Notes under the pieces: generated by a model
What the model was told of the DNA's origin: nothing
The model's input: only the letters and a program-made list of their open reading frames with translations
The model's database searches: none
Part shown: positions 51,191 to 63,648 of the stretch, in pieces
How the letters are laid out: each line of letters begins with the position of its first letter
Numbering within the stretch: position 1 is the stretch's first letter
Source of the DNA: Periplaneta americana
Lineage: Eukaryota > Arthropoda > Insecta > Blattodea > Blattidae
Direction of reading: 5' to 3'
Length of the DNA: 64,000 bases
Assembly: GCF_040183065.1 (NCBI RefSeq)
Contig: NC_091122.1
Location: 158,993,455 to 159,057,454 of the forward strand
Translations under genes and position numbers: made by a program

Positions 51191-51540
51191 CTTTTCAATG
51201 TCGTTAAATTAGCTTTCTTCTTTGTGATCTTCTTTCTATTTCTAACATCTTCCTCGTCATCTTCTGCTTCATCATCAGCGTCGTATTCTGTATTCTCGAG
51301 GTATATTTTAGGATTTGTTTTAGTTGGGGGTGGAATATCTTCAACACTAAAAATGAGAGAAACTGATTTCTTTTTAGTCAACACCTTCTCCTTTCTCTGG
51401 AATAAGCTCGATGGCGTTTCATCAGATGACGAAGTTCTAGAGTGACGGTCTCCTACAGATAATGATGTTGAAGAAATTCTTTTACTAGGATATTTTACAG
51501 TTTCTTGGCTTCTAGAAGGACTGTTCTTTTTAGAATTCAT
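51191..51540 (-). CDS. Putative first coding exon of an unidentified nuclear-type protein
   Basis: From ATG at 51540 it reads 116 codons plus two bases to a donor AAAAG|GTAAAA. The product is hydrophilic: a Ser/Arg/Lys-rich start (MNSKKNSPSRSQET), a stretch SRTSSSDETPSSLFQRKEK, then SVSLIFSVEDIPPPTK, an acidic run (DADDEAEDDEEDV) and a basic end (NRKKITKKKANLTTLKR). Such alternating basic and acidic, serine-rich text suits a nuclear or chromatin-associated protein. I do not recognise the family, and no continuing exon was found. An upstream in-frame extension starts with GTG, so it was not used. Confidence 0.5.
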
Positions 51541-52063
51541 GTATACAAAATTTAGCCTATAGAGATCTGCTTCAATCGTATTAAAGAACTTCAACACTAT
51601 ACTTATATATCACGATAATAAGAGAAAACGTCCACAATTCGATGTTAAAACGCTTGAAAACAGAGAATCCATACTATGTCCACACAGAGTAGCCGTTATT
51701 CCTAATATACCGATTGTATGTTTTGCATTATCCTATTTAAAATATTTCCTAACAATAAGTCTAGCTATAACAACACTAAAGGCCATTGCCTACTAAATAC
51801 TCAAGGCCCTGGCAAGAAAGATAGTTTTAATAAAACGGGGAAAATAATGTTGCAAGGTTTTGCCGTTAGATTTCGTTCTATAGATCGTTGTGTATAGATA
51901 GAAAACGTGTGCTTTACATTTATTTTCAAACGTATCGTATGTGAGTTATGTTAGAAGTGTTGGTAATTGGTATTATTCTATCAGTAGTGTAACATTTGCT
52001 GTCTTTTTCTTCCTAAATATTGCTCGTTTTCTCGACTCAGGTTTATTTAAATGTAGGTCTAAC

Positions 52064-52669
52064 CAAGCAAACATTCTGATGGGGGCAGATAAAAAAGTTA
52101 AATTTTTTTCTTCCACCATGTTAATAATGTCAAAAGAAGTGCTTATACAAATTTTGGCCACTCGACCACAATTACGAGGCTGTCCAGAAAGTGATTTTCC
52201 CTGGGGCCGTTTACAGAAAAAACACAATTGCATGGAAAAATTTATTGAAACAGATACATGAATTTTTGCGCTATTTGTCAACATATCCCCCACTGGAATT
52301 GAGACATTTGTCACACCATGGGATCAATTTTTGTATCCCTGTATCGTAGAAGTCAGCCGCCTGGGATCGGAACCAGCGTTTGACAGCCGTCTGCGCCTCT
52401 CTGTCGATCCCATGATATGAAAAATATCTCAATTTCGGTGGGGAATATTTAAAAAGAAAAGCTCAGCAACTGCTGTGTCTCTTTTAATAAATTTTTCCAA
52501 TAAAATTGTGTTTTCTTTCTGTTAACGGCCCCTGGCGAACTTATTTTTTTACGGCCCTCGTAATTGCGGTCGAGTGGCCAAAATTTGTAAAAGCACTTGT
52601 TTTGACATTATTAACATGGTGAAAGAAAAAAATAACTTTTTTATTTGCCCCCATCAGAATGTTTGCTTG
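52064..52669. mobile_element. Giant-palindrome MITE, copy 3 (best preserved)
   Basis: The tips CAAGCAAACATTCTGATGGG and CCCATCAGAATGTTTGCTTG are perfect inverted repeats. The two halves of the ~606-bp element pair over most of their length, leaving a central segment around CGTAGAAGTCAGCCGCCTGG of a few dozen bases. No coding capacity is apparent beyond palindrome by-products. Confidence 0.88.
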
Positions 52670-52799
52670 TAAGCTGTCAGGTCCAGACGAGTATTTTTTT
52701 TTAAATTTCAATATACTGTAAGTACTACATTTCAAATATTCCCACTTGTTTCTCTTCACTTCATCGTAATGTCCATGTTTCTACCCCATACTCCACACA

Positions 52800-53010
52800 A
52801 AGTACTTCATTAGTCTCTTAGTTCTTCCCCCAAAAGTCCGCAGAAAACGCCATTAAGGACATCCTTGTCGTACTCATCTCCCAATTCACACTTCCCTCTG
52901 ACATTTCTTCTCCTATTTTGACTTACTCGTTGTTTCATATAAAGATAACTTAATAGCCTTCTCTCTTTCCAATTCTCACCAGTTTTCTTCAGAATCTCCA
53001 TAAGTTTATT
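52800..53010 (-). pseudogene. RTE-like LINE RT fragment
   Basis: The minus strand reads MEILKKTGENWKERRLLSYL then YMKQRVSQNRR. This follows the 'W..RRLI.NLY..Q.V' block between RT motifs of RTE-like LINEs. It is a short decayed fragment. Confidence 0.55.
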
Positions 53011-53770
53011 CTAATCCACTCAACTGGTGATAGCGAGATGAGGGCGAGGATTTGTGAGATTACTTGACATTCGTCTTGCAGTTGGGGAAGACCTACGACA
53101 AGTTCATGTGCATTTGGGCCACTGTTATGGACCCACTGTACTATTTCCAAATTTTGACGTGAGTGTGAAAAAAATATATACACGCTTGGGAAACAAATAC
53201 CCAATCTTTTCTGTTTACGTATAATAATTACTATAACTGTTAAATTTACCTCTTTGGAGCACAAATTAATTTTTTATGTTTTTCATATCATGGATCATAA
53301 CAAAGCTTCGATCAATTTTTTTCAACATTTTAACTCTGCACACAATTTCAGAACACAGATGGCACCTCTATGTATACTCAAGAGGTAGTTCCTTGGTGGA
53401 ATATCTGTGCCATACAATGTAGAAAGAAAGACAACGGTGATTCTTCTGAACAACCACTATGCTGCAAAGGGTTATCGATACGCCAGATCTTCATTTACAA
53501 AAGTTCTCTGCATCATACAGCAACCTACATTTCATAATCAGTTTTACGAAATGAGGCACTATTTCTTCATTTGTTTTATCAAGTTCCAGCAAATCTACGT
53601 GTTTTAATAGCAAACGCCGATTCGATGACTAAGTCTGATCCCTGATTATATGTACACATACGGAATGACGTACACGGTAGAAGAGTAACCACAAAAGCAT
53701 CACAATGACAACTTCCGATAACTCCACTCCTTGTGGTTTGGAGGAATCAGGTTAAAGTTAAATTATGTTC

Positions 53771-53910
53771 CTATATAAAGACAACAGTCATCCTTTGAGC
53801 ATGACATTAATTTATCAGTTACATAAGGTGAGCAGTTACTTTGTGGCTGTGCTTGGTGTCGGGTAGTGAAGAGGTCACGCGGAGGTACGAAGATGATGAG
53901 TGCCTGGACG
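53771..53910 (+). promoter_or_regulatory. Candidate promoter and six-codon first exon
   Basis: A TATA box CTATATAAAG (about 53770-53779) is followed by an initiator-like TCAGTTAC (53815). Then ATGATGAGTGCCTGGACG (53893-53910) ends directly at a strong donor GTACGT. A tiny first exon of a few codons before a phase-0 intron is the usual layout of insect cuticular-protein genes. No second exon was found in the window, so the identity is a guess. Confidence 0.3.
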
Positions 53911-54104
53911 GTACGTATCCTTCAACTGTCGCACTTCGTGTGAAATCGCTATTACGTCTTGAGTAGTTTTAGGAGAGTGATAGAATGTTTGTTTGCATAT
54001 GCTATTCTAAGTTCCAATGTGAAGAAGTGAATTAAGTAGGCCTAAGTTATAGCGTCAGAGATGTCTTAACGACATGGATTAAATTACTAGTTCTGGAAGA
54101 TAAG

Positions 54105-54262
54105 TGTACTTCTGTAAACAGGTAACTTACGTGTCCTCGGTGATTGGTGATTTACATCACTCCCAAGTTATGAAAGATAAGTGTTGCTTTATAATGTTTC
54201 TGTAAACATGTTACTTACGCGTCCTCGGTGATTGGTGATAGTTTTACATCACTCCCAAGTCT
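54105..54262. repeat. Local tandem duplication, about 85-bp unit
   Basis: GTCCTCGGTGATTGGTGAT followed by TTTACATCACTCCCAAGT occurs twice (around 54132 and 54221). The preceding TTCTGTAAACA(G/T)GT(A/T)ACTTACG also occurs twice. Confidence 0.85.
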
Positions 54263-54403
54263 CAATGTCATTTTTTGTGCTTTCTTCTAACACGGCTGCT
54301 AAGCGAATGCAGTTAGCTTATCTCATTTTGTGCCGATTCATTATAAAACTCTCCGAAAGGTGGTACCTTTGAAGGTAAAGTAAATTAATTGTTTATAGGC
54401 TAT

Positions 54404-54466
54404 TATGTATGTATGTATGTATGTATGTATGTATGTATGTATGTATGTATGTATGTATGTATGTAT
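54404..54466. repeat. (GTAT)n microsatellite
   Basis: About 15 units of TATG form the tract. Confidence 0.95.
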
Positions 54467-54469
54467 TGA

Positions 54470-56440
54470 GAGTCATTTCCAGTGTTGTCAACGGACAACG
54501 GAACACATTAGCAAAAAAAGGGCTTTACGGGACGTATAGGAACCCTACAATATTCTGTAATTTAATACAGTAATTACAGTTAACTTTTAGCCTGTAACGA
54601 CACCTCGTCTATAGTCCGGGTCAGCTTACTTCATACCCTAAGGGTGAAACCTAACCACTTTTCCCCCATTACTACATATGCTAGTGGATTGTAGTGATTT
54701 TCTAGTTTGCAGGTTGAATTTTCCTTTGCCAACTCCGTTTCGAATTTCGATACTGACAAATACTACAAATGGTAGTGATTTTGTAACTGGTATGTTGGCA
54801 GCTGAGACAAATATCGACAATATTTGTCGGTACTGAAGTTCCATGAAATTGAAATTGTACTAGATTTCTGAGCCGGTTACTGGAAGCTAATGAAATTTGA
54901 ACATATTAATAATTAATTAATATTAGTATTAATACATAATAGTTATTTTATGTGTTCCATTGTGGTTATAATTTAAGACTATAGTCAGGTAAGTTTTCGG
55001 AGTTAGTACTAATAATTTCATGTGGCCAAACAAAATACATTTTTAGGTTAGATTTTGTGAGTGAATTGTTTAGTCAAACCAATGAATTTCGTATTGCCAG
55101 ACAAAATACTTGACATGTTGATCCCTTTCTCGTATAGTTTGCTTACGAAAATATGTTACAAATTATTGAATTATTTAGAATAACCTTCCATCACAAAGTA
55201 TGGTAAGTAAATAAGTCACTTAGAACCTAGGACCCTGTGATATGTGGTAACAGTTGGCAACACTGACAAGACGGCAATATTTGCTGTTTAGGAACTGTTC
55301 TTATGTGACCCTCACTATAAACCTTTGTCAAGTTACAACGTCCACAATTCCTGGAAGGCAAACCAATAATACATCTTATCGCAGCTGGACACCTGCAACT
55401 TCTGACATAGGATTTGTAAATATCCTGGGTTGCCAGATAGTGAAGTGTATTTACGTGTAAACGTGTAATAGCTTCAGTCACAACTCTGATGCTATAGCGA
55501 TCGGATTCTATAGTGAAGCTTTTAAATAGTTTAAAAACTAGTCTATATCAAATTTATGACGGCACTGGCTAGATGTTGCTCCAAGCGAAGAAGTTGGGGA
55601 ACAATCTGGTCCTTCCAAGAGAACTCCGGTCAAGAAATCGGATTCTGTTTCATAACAAGAATGTTGAAATGACAGACACAACTTGGTGTCGAACCACCAT
55701 AGTTAAATTAAGCTGTTTAAGAACGTGGCAAATGTTTAAATCACAACAAACGATATAAAGGAATAGGAGTCATGGACGTCATGACTTATTCTAAATCATA
55801 TAAGTCATATAACTTATTCTAAATCCTCGTAAGATACTGTAGGGGGCAGTTTGTCATAAGAACGTGAAGAAGAGCGCCCGCTATGAAGTTTAAGCTAAGA
55901 CATTAAAATTAATACAGTGAAGCTTGTTCAAAGAGGAATAGCAAGGAATCGAAATTCTTTTTCTGATTTGGACATGTTTCCGCATTATAGGAAATTACTC
56001 AAATCTTAAATAAACTGCATTAAGAATCTGTATAATAAAATTATCACTATTAACATAGCTTTGTGAGAGAAGTTTGGCGACGCTGGCGAACGTAGGTGAT
56101 GCAATTTTGTCATTACTACAGTATATTTACTATAGCCCGGCAACAAACATTTCAAAGTGCGCAGAAACCAAGTGCTCCTGCCGGTCAGACTAGAGTGGGG
56201 GTTAAGACATTTGGCTTGAATCAGTGGTAGAGTGAAGATCGGGTCCTGTGAAGTACGGTTTACTCTAGATAGTGTAATATATCATTATTGTATTTGTACT
56301 GCGTTAGCGTATTTAAGGTCAATCTCCTCTGTCAGTCATCTCGCTATCAGTTAGTGGGTGTCGAAGTATGATGTCATGCGCTAAGCAAGAATGGAAGCGC
56401 TATGTTTAGTCTGTTGTCACACTTTTTATAGGCCTACTTC
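54470..56440. other. No gene recognised
   Basis: Mixed AT-rich sequence with short frames in several phases, none protein-like. No element ends were identified. Confidence 0.45.
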
Positions 56441-56539
56441 GTTTTTTGGTGCGTGTTCTAATCGTTCACCTATCTCTACGAAAGTTCTGTTTTGAATTGA
56501 ATCTAAGTATCCTTATAAATATAAAATTAATTAACATGA

Positions 56540-56662
56540 ATGAAGTACATTCGAGAGGGACGGCACTACGACCCAGTAAATGTGACTTTTCAATATCTGT
56601 TGCGCTAATACTCAAGCTAGGCGCATTCCCAAACCGACACCGGCTGATTACACGAAGGTTTT
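56540..56662 (-). repeat. SINE-like repeat, third family, copy 1 (antisense)
   Basis: AGGCGCATTCCCAAACCGAC followed by ACCGGCTGATTACAC is the reverse complement of CAGCCGGTGTCGGTTTGGGA and following bases at 58570-58610. Flanking text also matches (GCGCTAATAC/GTTAGCGCAAT). Confidence 0.7.
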
Positions 56663-57224
56663 CTGCGTATACTGTATTATATTTCATGGAGTGCAGTTTC
56701 GTAGAAAGAACTTTGCCGACAGACTTCTACTGCCCCCTACTAACTGGTTGTCATAAATAAATGTCTTCCTTACTGTGACGGAAATCTTGTCTTCTCCTCT
56801 CAGTAACCAATCACAACCCTCGTTCAGAAGAATTTACAGGTTTCCGTCAAATCCACGTGAAGGCAGAGTTGTCGTATCTTTTCCGAATTCCAAGAATCCC
56901 GTCAGTCTCATTTCAGGGTCACCAGGATTGTGGCAACTGTACAATGTTGGGACGAGGGGACAGGACGGAATTGTCAGAGGTGTTTGCGTAGGAAGTCATA
57001 AATCTGTAAGTGGGTGTTCAAAGGAGCCACCGAACTGCACTCCTTGAAATAAAATAGAGTATACCCAAGTTTCGAGCAAGCAGCCCCACTCGTCGCAAGT
57101 TCAGCCCCCTCCGTAGTTCGAGGAATGCTCTGGAATGATGGCGAAATGGAGAAATGTTGGAATGATGTAGATGCCAATATGAGAGAACTCCGAGAAAAAC
57201 CCCAACTGCGACATTGTCCGACAC

Positions 57225-57338
57225 AAGTGTCACTATGGAGATTTCAATGGAAAAATCCCAAGTCTGACCGGGACTCGAACCCGGAACGTCTGCATGACAG
57301 CCTGAAGGTCTGGGCACTCATCCACGGCACGGATCATC
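57225..57338 (-). repeat. tRNA-derived SINE, second family, copy 2 (head)
   Basis: CCGGGACTCGAACCCGGAAC (antisense B box) and CATGACAGCCTGAAGGTCTG match the copy at 49290-49380. The left part of this repeat may extend to about 57050. Confidence 0.6.
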
Positions 57339-57402
57339 AAATATATCTAAACTAAATTACATTAGCGTTGAGTTAAATTCCTTATACTGTTTAAAAACTT
57401 TA

Positions 57403-58194
57403 ATCATCATCATCATCATCTTCATCACGGCATAAGCCTTGTGGCTCGTTCCGTCTTCAAGAAAACTGATCCGACCATCTCATCCGTGGCCTGCCGACAT
57501 TTCTCCTACCTACAGGTTTATACTTATTTATTATTTGTGGTATACGATCTTCATCCATTCTTTGTATATGATCTTGCCATCTTTGTCTGTATTCAATGAT
57601 TGTTTCATTTAGACTCTGAATTTCCAATTCTTTTCCAATATCTTCATTTCTCTTTTTGTCCATGAGTCTATAACCTGCCACCTGTCTCAAAAATTTCATC
57701 TCAGCAGCCTCTATTTTCTTCTGTTGTGAGACAGTCAAGACCCAACTTTCACACCCATAAAGCAAGGTTGGGATCGCCATTACTTTGTAAAGTTTTAACA
57801 GTGTTGCCCTATTACAATTTTTAAAAGTTCTTTTTATTGTACCACATAGTGTTTGGAATTTGTTTAATTTATTTTGCACATCTCTATTGCCGGTATATGA
57901 CACAATGTAACCAAGATAATTAAAATCACTTTGTTGTTGGATGGGCTTATTATTTATGCAAATTTTTGCTCTTAACAGATCTCTTCCTCTAAGAGCCATT
58001 ATTTTCGTTTTTTCATATGAGATTTGAAGATTATATTCACTTGTAATATTATTTAATTCATGTATGGCTCTTTGTAAATTATCTTCCGAATCTGCAATTA
58101 AGATCTGGTCGTCAGCAAACAACAGTGTATCAATGTTTCTCCCTTTTATTTTAAAATGTGTTTTAAGCATAGTCTGCCATCGTACAACTGCGTC

Positions 58195-58246
<52 letters not shown>

Positions 58247-58440
58247 TAGGGTAGGCGATAATGGACACCCCTGTCGTACTCTTAAATTAATCTCTACTAA
58301 ATTATTCTCTTATATGGATTTCTTCAATTTAAACTTTGTATTTGTATACATACTTTGTATTACTCTTATAAGATGTTGAGGAAAACCGTTTTTAATCATT
58401 ATTTCCCATAGCAAATTTCTTTTAACTTTAATGACAGTGT
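57403..58440 (-). pseudogene. RTE-like LINE, RT C-terminal half, split by (TA)n
   Basis: The ORF at 57457-58170 carries the catalytic LLFADDQILIA, NYLGYIVS, LLYGCESWVLTVSQQKK and the end motif RWQDHIQRMDEDRI then GRRNVGRPRMRWSDQ. Upstream, past a (TA)n tract (58199-58242), the frame resumes with VRQGCPLSPTLFN, the RT block before the active site. The element ends in a (GAT)n tail (57403-57430). It is related in layout, but not closely in sequence, to the LINE at 2889-4345. It is 5'-truncated. Confidence 0.85.
58199..58242. repeat. (TA)n microsatellite inside the LINE
   Basis: A TA tract interrupts the RT coding sequence between the PLSPTLFN and FADD blocks. Confidence 0.95.
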
Positions 58441-58489
58441 AATTGTGCAAGATCTAAACATAGGCGGAGAGAGAACCATTTCCAAAGCA

Positions 58490-58680
58490 AAATGCCGGCT
58501 GGCACAGTGGGACGAGTGGGTTGCCTGCTCGAAACCTGGGTATGCAGCGAACCTTAGTGTAGTCAGCCGGTGTCGGTTTGGGAATGCGCCTAGTTTGAGG
58601 GTTAGCGCAATAGATTGTGAAAGGTCGCAGTGCTAGGTCGTGGTGCTCCCCTCCCGAAATTCCAGTCTATTACATGTTTG
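58490..58680 (+). repeat. SINE-like repeat, third family, copy 2
   Basis: GCTGGCACAGTGGGACGAGT, GCCTGCTCGAAACCTGGG and CAGCCGGTGTCGGTTTGGGA form the copy; the right half matches 56540-56662 in reverse. A tRNA origin is possible but not clear. Confidence 0.6.
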
Positions 58681-59887
58681 ATATTGTCGATACTAATTAG
58701 AGGAACTGATACCTGATATCTACCATTTATCTCACAGAGTTCACTAACGTTTAAACATAATCTTATCAGTAGCACGCTAGAAGACATGTAATACAGTTAT
58801 GTTTGAACTTGTTGCGCCTATAATTCAGAATCTGAACGTTTAGAAGTCACCGTGCTGCTTAGAACTGAAACTGTAAGGAACTATGGTATGTATGATTCAT
58901 TACAAAACATAAATGGATGTACCAGTGCAAGGACAAGCTAACAATGCTCCTCTTGTTCTGCCAAGGCTATTTCATTTAGAAGAGCGTCTTAAACAAACAG
59001 CGACAAGTTGACTGTTGACATAATAAAACACACTATAAGACATAGGCTAGAAGTTGTTCGGAATTGCATTGTGGATCATTACACTTCGAAGAAAATATTT
59101 TAGCGACCTTCAACATCAAGGATCGTCTTTCTTTCAGTTACAGATGGCGCTTGCTAGGAGTTGTAAATCTGTCGCTCGTGGCTTTTCAAGATGTCCAAAG
59201 ATGCATACTACTAACAAGTAAGTATACAAACTTGTTGATAATGAAATGATCAATGACACGTAACTTGATTACTGAGATGTTGTCACATAATTATTAATAC
59301 TTTCTAATTTGTAAGAAACGAGAAATGGCGGAAGAAGTAGTTAAATAAAAACGAATGTAATAATTTAAGTGAGGAACAGTACTGCGTTGCAGCCACAAAT
59401 TTATGTGATTTTTACAGACTCACAATTCATAATTTTGGAATAGTTTAAGGTGTGATTAAATTTGCATACGTTATATGAGTATAATTACACGTGTCTCAAA
59501 AAGCGAAATATGTAAGAAACTTTTTTCTGGTATTTAAGAACATAATATTTAAATTAGACTGCTATAAAAGTGTTTTTGAGATACCATAGTTATGTTGAAA
59601 AAATAATTTTATTAACGAAATTCACTCTACTTAAAATTCACAATTCTAAGAATGCTTAAAATTCTTACACAATCATCATCATAATAACAGTCTACTTTTA
59701 ACGTACCGTAATCGATTTTGAAAATCTACAGAAAATTTGCGTTTTCTAGCATAATTTGCTTTTGAGATGTATATTTATATAGCCTACATTTGTTTAACTG
59801 TGGTAATTAAATATTATAGTATTTATAACTTTTCCATAGCTGTTCATAATAAACCTCTTGGAAAAGAATCATATGCCTTTTGTAGAT

Positions 59888-60121
59888 ATTTTTTTTTTTA
59901 GTTAAGTTGGTTATTTTACGACGCTTTACCAAATGCTATGGCTATCTAGCGTATGAGTGAGATGAAGGTGATAATGCTAGCGAGATGAGTCTAGGGTCCA
60001 GCGCTGGAAGTTACCCAGCATTTTCTCTTAATGGGCTGAGGGAAGCCCCAGGAAAAAACCCAACCAGGTAACTTGTCCCAATCAGGATTGAATCCGGGCC
60101 CGCTAATTTCACGGTTAGACG
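59888..60121 (-). mobile_element. tRNA-derived SINE, copy 3 (antisense, lacks the 5' tip)
   Basis: It shares GGTTATTTTACGACGCTTTA, GATGAAGGTGATAATGC and GGAAGTTACCCAGCATTT with copies 1 and 4. It ends at the B box (TTGAATCCGGGCC) and a short part of the A box. The flanks TTTGTAGAT (59879-59887, 60122-60130) are a direct repeat. Confidence 0.8.
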
Positions 60122-60623
60122 TTTGTAGATCTATAAATGTCAGTATTTAATTCTTATTATTTTATCGTATGATATAGACCTACTTCATACAGTATAGTGG
60201 AGTCTTGAATGTCTGGCTTAAACAAGATTGAAAGAGAACCGGATAATCCTTGTTTTAAATTAGACCTTTATTTTTTTAAATTTTTTATTACGTGTGACTG
60301 AAAATGAATAAAAAAACAGAAAAGACCTTAATTTATTTAAATATCAGTGCACTCTCCAGCAGAACAATTTACTAACTTCAGTGCAATTGTAAGACTTATG
60401 AAATACAATAAATTAAATGAAAATATTACACAAGAACTCAGCTACGAGTATGCGCAGCTGTCGTATCGAAAACATAGACTACTATAATATTAATACATAT
60501 AAAATGCATCCTATCGCAAGAAGAGCAAACACTGCAACGTACGGTATCATTCCGAGCTCATTTCCAGCATCAAACTAACGCATTGTTCTCACTTATTTTA
60601 AGACAAATAGATATCGACTAGTT

Positions 60624-60890
<267 letters not shown>

Positions 60891-60942
60891 GGACAGACGA
60901 GAGAAAAGACAAATGGACACTAACAGTAAAATAAATAACTGC

Positions 60943-60943
60943 A

Positions 60944-60986
<43 letters not shown>

Positions 60987-61017
60987 ATGAATAAATAAAT
61001 GTATACAAATAAATGAA
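60943..61017. repeat. (AAAT)n microsatellite
   Basis: AAAT units with a few GAAT variants. Confidence 0.95.
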
Positions 61018-61070
61018 TAAATGTCATAGCTATCTGGGTAGATAAATGGGTGTCTACAGACATTGATAAA

Positions 61071-61121
61071 TGTATGTATGTATGTATGTATGTATGTATG
61101 TATGTATGTATGTATGTATGT
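61071..61121. repeat. (ATGT)n microsatellite
   Basis: About 12 TATG units. On the minus strand it follows GCCACCGGGTGCTTGCCCAC, which may be the 3' end of a LINE with a (CATA)n tail. Confidence 0.9.
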
Positions 61122-61404
61122 ATTTACACTGCAAGTGGGCAAGCACCCGGTGGCAGTGGTATATACAATATAAACAATACACAATAAAATGATAAGCAAT
61201 ACACAATAAAATTTACAATACACAATACAATTTTACAATACATATACAATTTTATACACAATACAATAATAATACACAATACAATTTAACACAATAATAA
61301 TAAAACATAAATAAAATACCTAATTTTACAGTACAACCTACATAATTATGTATAGGTCCTACATAAGTTTCAATAGTCTTTCACTTTACTCTCATCTCAT
61401 TCCC

Positions 61405-61505
61405 TGTAGTGGCACTATGACGCATTTCACTGACACTTTAGCACACATTTCACTGACACTCTGTAACACATTTCACTGACACTATAGAACACATTTCATT
61501 GACGC
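61405..61505. repeat. Short tandem repeat, about 30-bp unit
   Basis: CATTTCACTGACAC followed by T(C/T)TGTAACACA-type spacers recurs three to four times. Confidence 0.75.
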
Positions 61506-61509
61506 CATA

Positions 61510-62560
61510 AATTATCACTGATCGGAACTGTTCACTGCACTGTAAAACCATAACTTCACTGACTCACCTCGCTTCACTGATACAACAGTTCAAATAAGTC
61601 AAATAATTACATCCTTATGCATACTTATAAATAGAACTACATTTAAACTAAACATTTCTAGTCTAAGGCCCTCTTACACGCTATTTTTAAATAATTTACA
61701 ATTCAAACCAAGGAAGTAACTCGTCAGGTAGATAAATACATGTCACCTTAAAAAATTAAATGTTGAATGTCACCTTAATTTTAAACGAATTACTGTATGA
61801 ACAGGCAAATAATATAAAGAATTAACATTAAGCTCTAACATATTGAATTACGACTCGCGTCGTAGCATCGTGGTCTAAGACAACATGCCTGGAGTCACGT
61901 TACGAAATGAGTTCTGGTTCGAGACGTCATGGGGAAGGAATTTTCTCATAATATTACAGCCCGTGTATGGGATCCATGCCTACCTATCATCACGATTAAT
62001 TTGGAGTTACGAATACCAGCCATAACGGCTGCGCATCATTGTGCTAATCACACGGCACCTCTGTTATGGTTGGACGATCGTTAACTTCTGCTGAGGCATG
62101 TGGACATGAGGCCAGCAGCCGGTTGGTCGGAATTGATTCTTCATGGGCTGTCGCGTCACGGAGTTTCAAATACATGAACTCATTAAAATGGTGCATTCGA
62201 TAATGTCATACTCCTTACTGTACTCCAACCACGAGAAAGTCTCCAGGCAGTGAGACGGAGCGGGGTAATGCTGTGAATGAATGTTGATGTCATAAGATGT
62301 CATAAGGTCACACACGTGGGTACTCGTATCTGTATTGACTATCTCTCAAAGCACACACAATAACACTGATACACACATTTTTATACTACCCTAGTTACAA
62401 AATTAGATCACGGTTAATTTCCTGGTCTTTTAATCCCTCCATACAGGAAATAACATACGCAGGAGAGCGCATGATTTTTAAACTGACGTCATCTATCTAC
62501 TTCGCTCCAATAGATGACGCAATAGTAAGAACATTCCTTTCACGGTTTATCTCCTGGTTG
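61510..62560. other. No gene recognised
   Basis: Mixed sequence with moderate GC around 61860-62200. It looks repeat-derived, but no ends or coding blocks were identified. Confidence 0.4.
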
Positions 62561-62564
62561 AAGA

Positions 62565-62650
62565 ACAGTACTTTGTTAGCTGAATGGTTAGTTCATTAGC
62601 TTTCTACATAGTTGACATAGGTTCAGATCCCGGCGAGTCCAAGTGGAACT
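62565..62650 (+). repeat. tRNA-like (SINE head) sequence
   Basis: GTTAGCTGAATGGTTAGTTC (A-box-like) is followed 30 bp later by AGGTTCAGATCCCGG (B-box-like). The acceptor stem does not close, so it is probably a SINE head. Confidence 0.5.
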
Positions 62651-63098
62651 TGTGGTGGACAAATACTGAGTGATTATGATATTGGTAACAGATTTTTTTT
62701 CACGGTATGGGTAGCCACTTCCTTTTCCTCTCTATCATTTCACAAAACTTTCATTGGCACGTCGCAAGAGGAAGTAGATGGCAGGCTAACCTTGAGAGTC
62801 GTCACTGTAACATATCCTCCGGCTCATACTACGTAATGGGGTTTCATGTCTGACAATGAGTAGCACTTCAGATAAGAACGTTGTAAAAAGGAAAACAATC
62901 TTACGCGTCAAGTATATTTCCCAGACTAACACGCCGTTTCACTTATACAGAATCAGTCACTGGGTACTGTTGGTTTTTAAAGTATATCTATACAGCCTTT
63001 AGTGCTACTGCGTACAAAGTAAACTACTGTATAATGAGCAAAAGGAACTTCGTTATAGCAAATTTAGTGATGTTTATTTTTTCAAAATATCTTGTGTT

Positions 63099-63334
63099 TT
63101 TTTAGTAGGTTATTTTACGACGCTTTATCAACATCTTCGGTTATTTAGCGTCTGAATGAGATGAAGGTGATAATGCCGGTGAAATGAGTCCGGGGTCCAG
63201 CATTTGCTCGTATTGGGTTGAGGGAAAACCCCGGAAAAAACCTCAACCACGTAACTTGCCCCGACCGGGAATCGAACCCGGGCCAACTGGTTTCGCAGCC
63301 AGACGCGCTGACCGTTACTCCACAGGTGTGGAAT
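63099..63334 (-). mobile_element. tRNA-derived SINE, copy 4 (antisense)
   Basis: The minus strand starts CACACCTGTGGAGTAACGGT, with the B box GGGTTCGATTCCC and the common body. It ends in CTACTAAAAAAA. It is flanked by a perfect 9-bp direct repeat TCTTGTGTT (63090-63098, 63335-63343). The B box is the best of the four copies. Confidence 0.92.
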
Positions 63335-63648
63335 TCTTGTGTTAAATGGCCCTCAATACACTAGTGGCCACTGACACAGGTGGATTTTCGTAGGCTGTGG
63401 ACTGAGAACGCAACAATTTTACAAATTCATGTTCTGTAATACGGAATTTGATGAATCATGTAATATTTTTCGGTAAATAAGTGGACAGTTATATAGGCCT
63501 ATTTATGGTCGAACAGATACTACGAAAGAGACTTTAATTTACCAACTATGTGTTATTCGTCCAGTTTTCACACGCATCTATCAGCATTGGTACCGCCATA
63601 GTTTTACGAAACTTCAGTTGTGTGGTTTTTAAAGTCTTATCTTATAAT

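Noticed and set aside
55254-57047. Short plus-strand ORFs (68, 104 and 90 residues)
   Set aside because: There are no protein-like features. Parts overlap the SINE-like repeats at 56540 and 57225.
62565-62650. Functional tRNA gene
   Set aside because: A- and B-box-like sequences are present, but no acceptor stem or anticodon stem can be closed.
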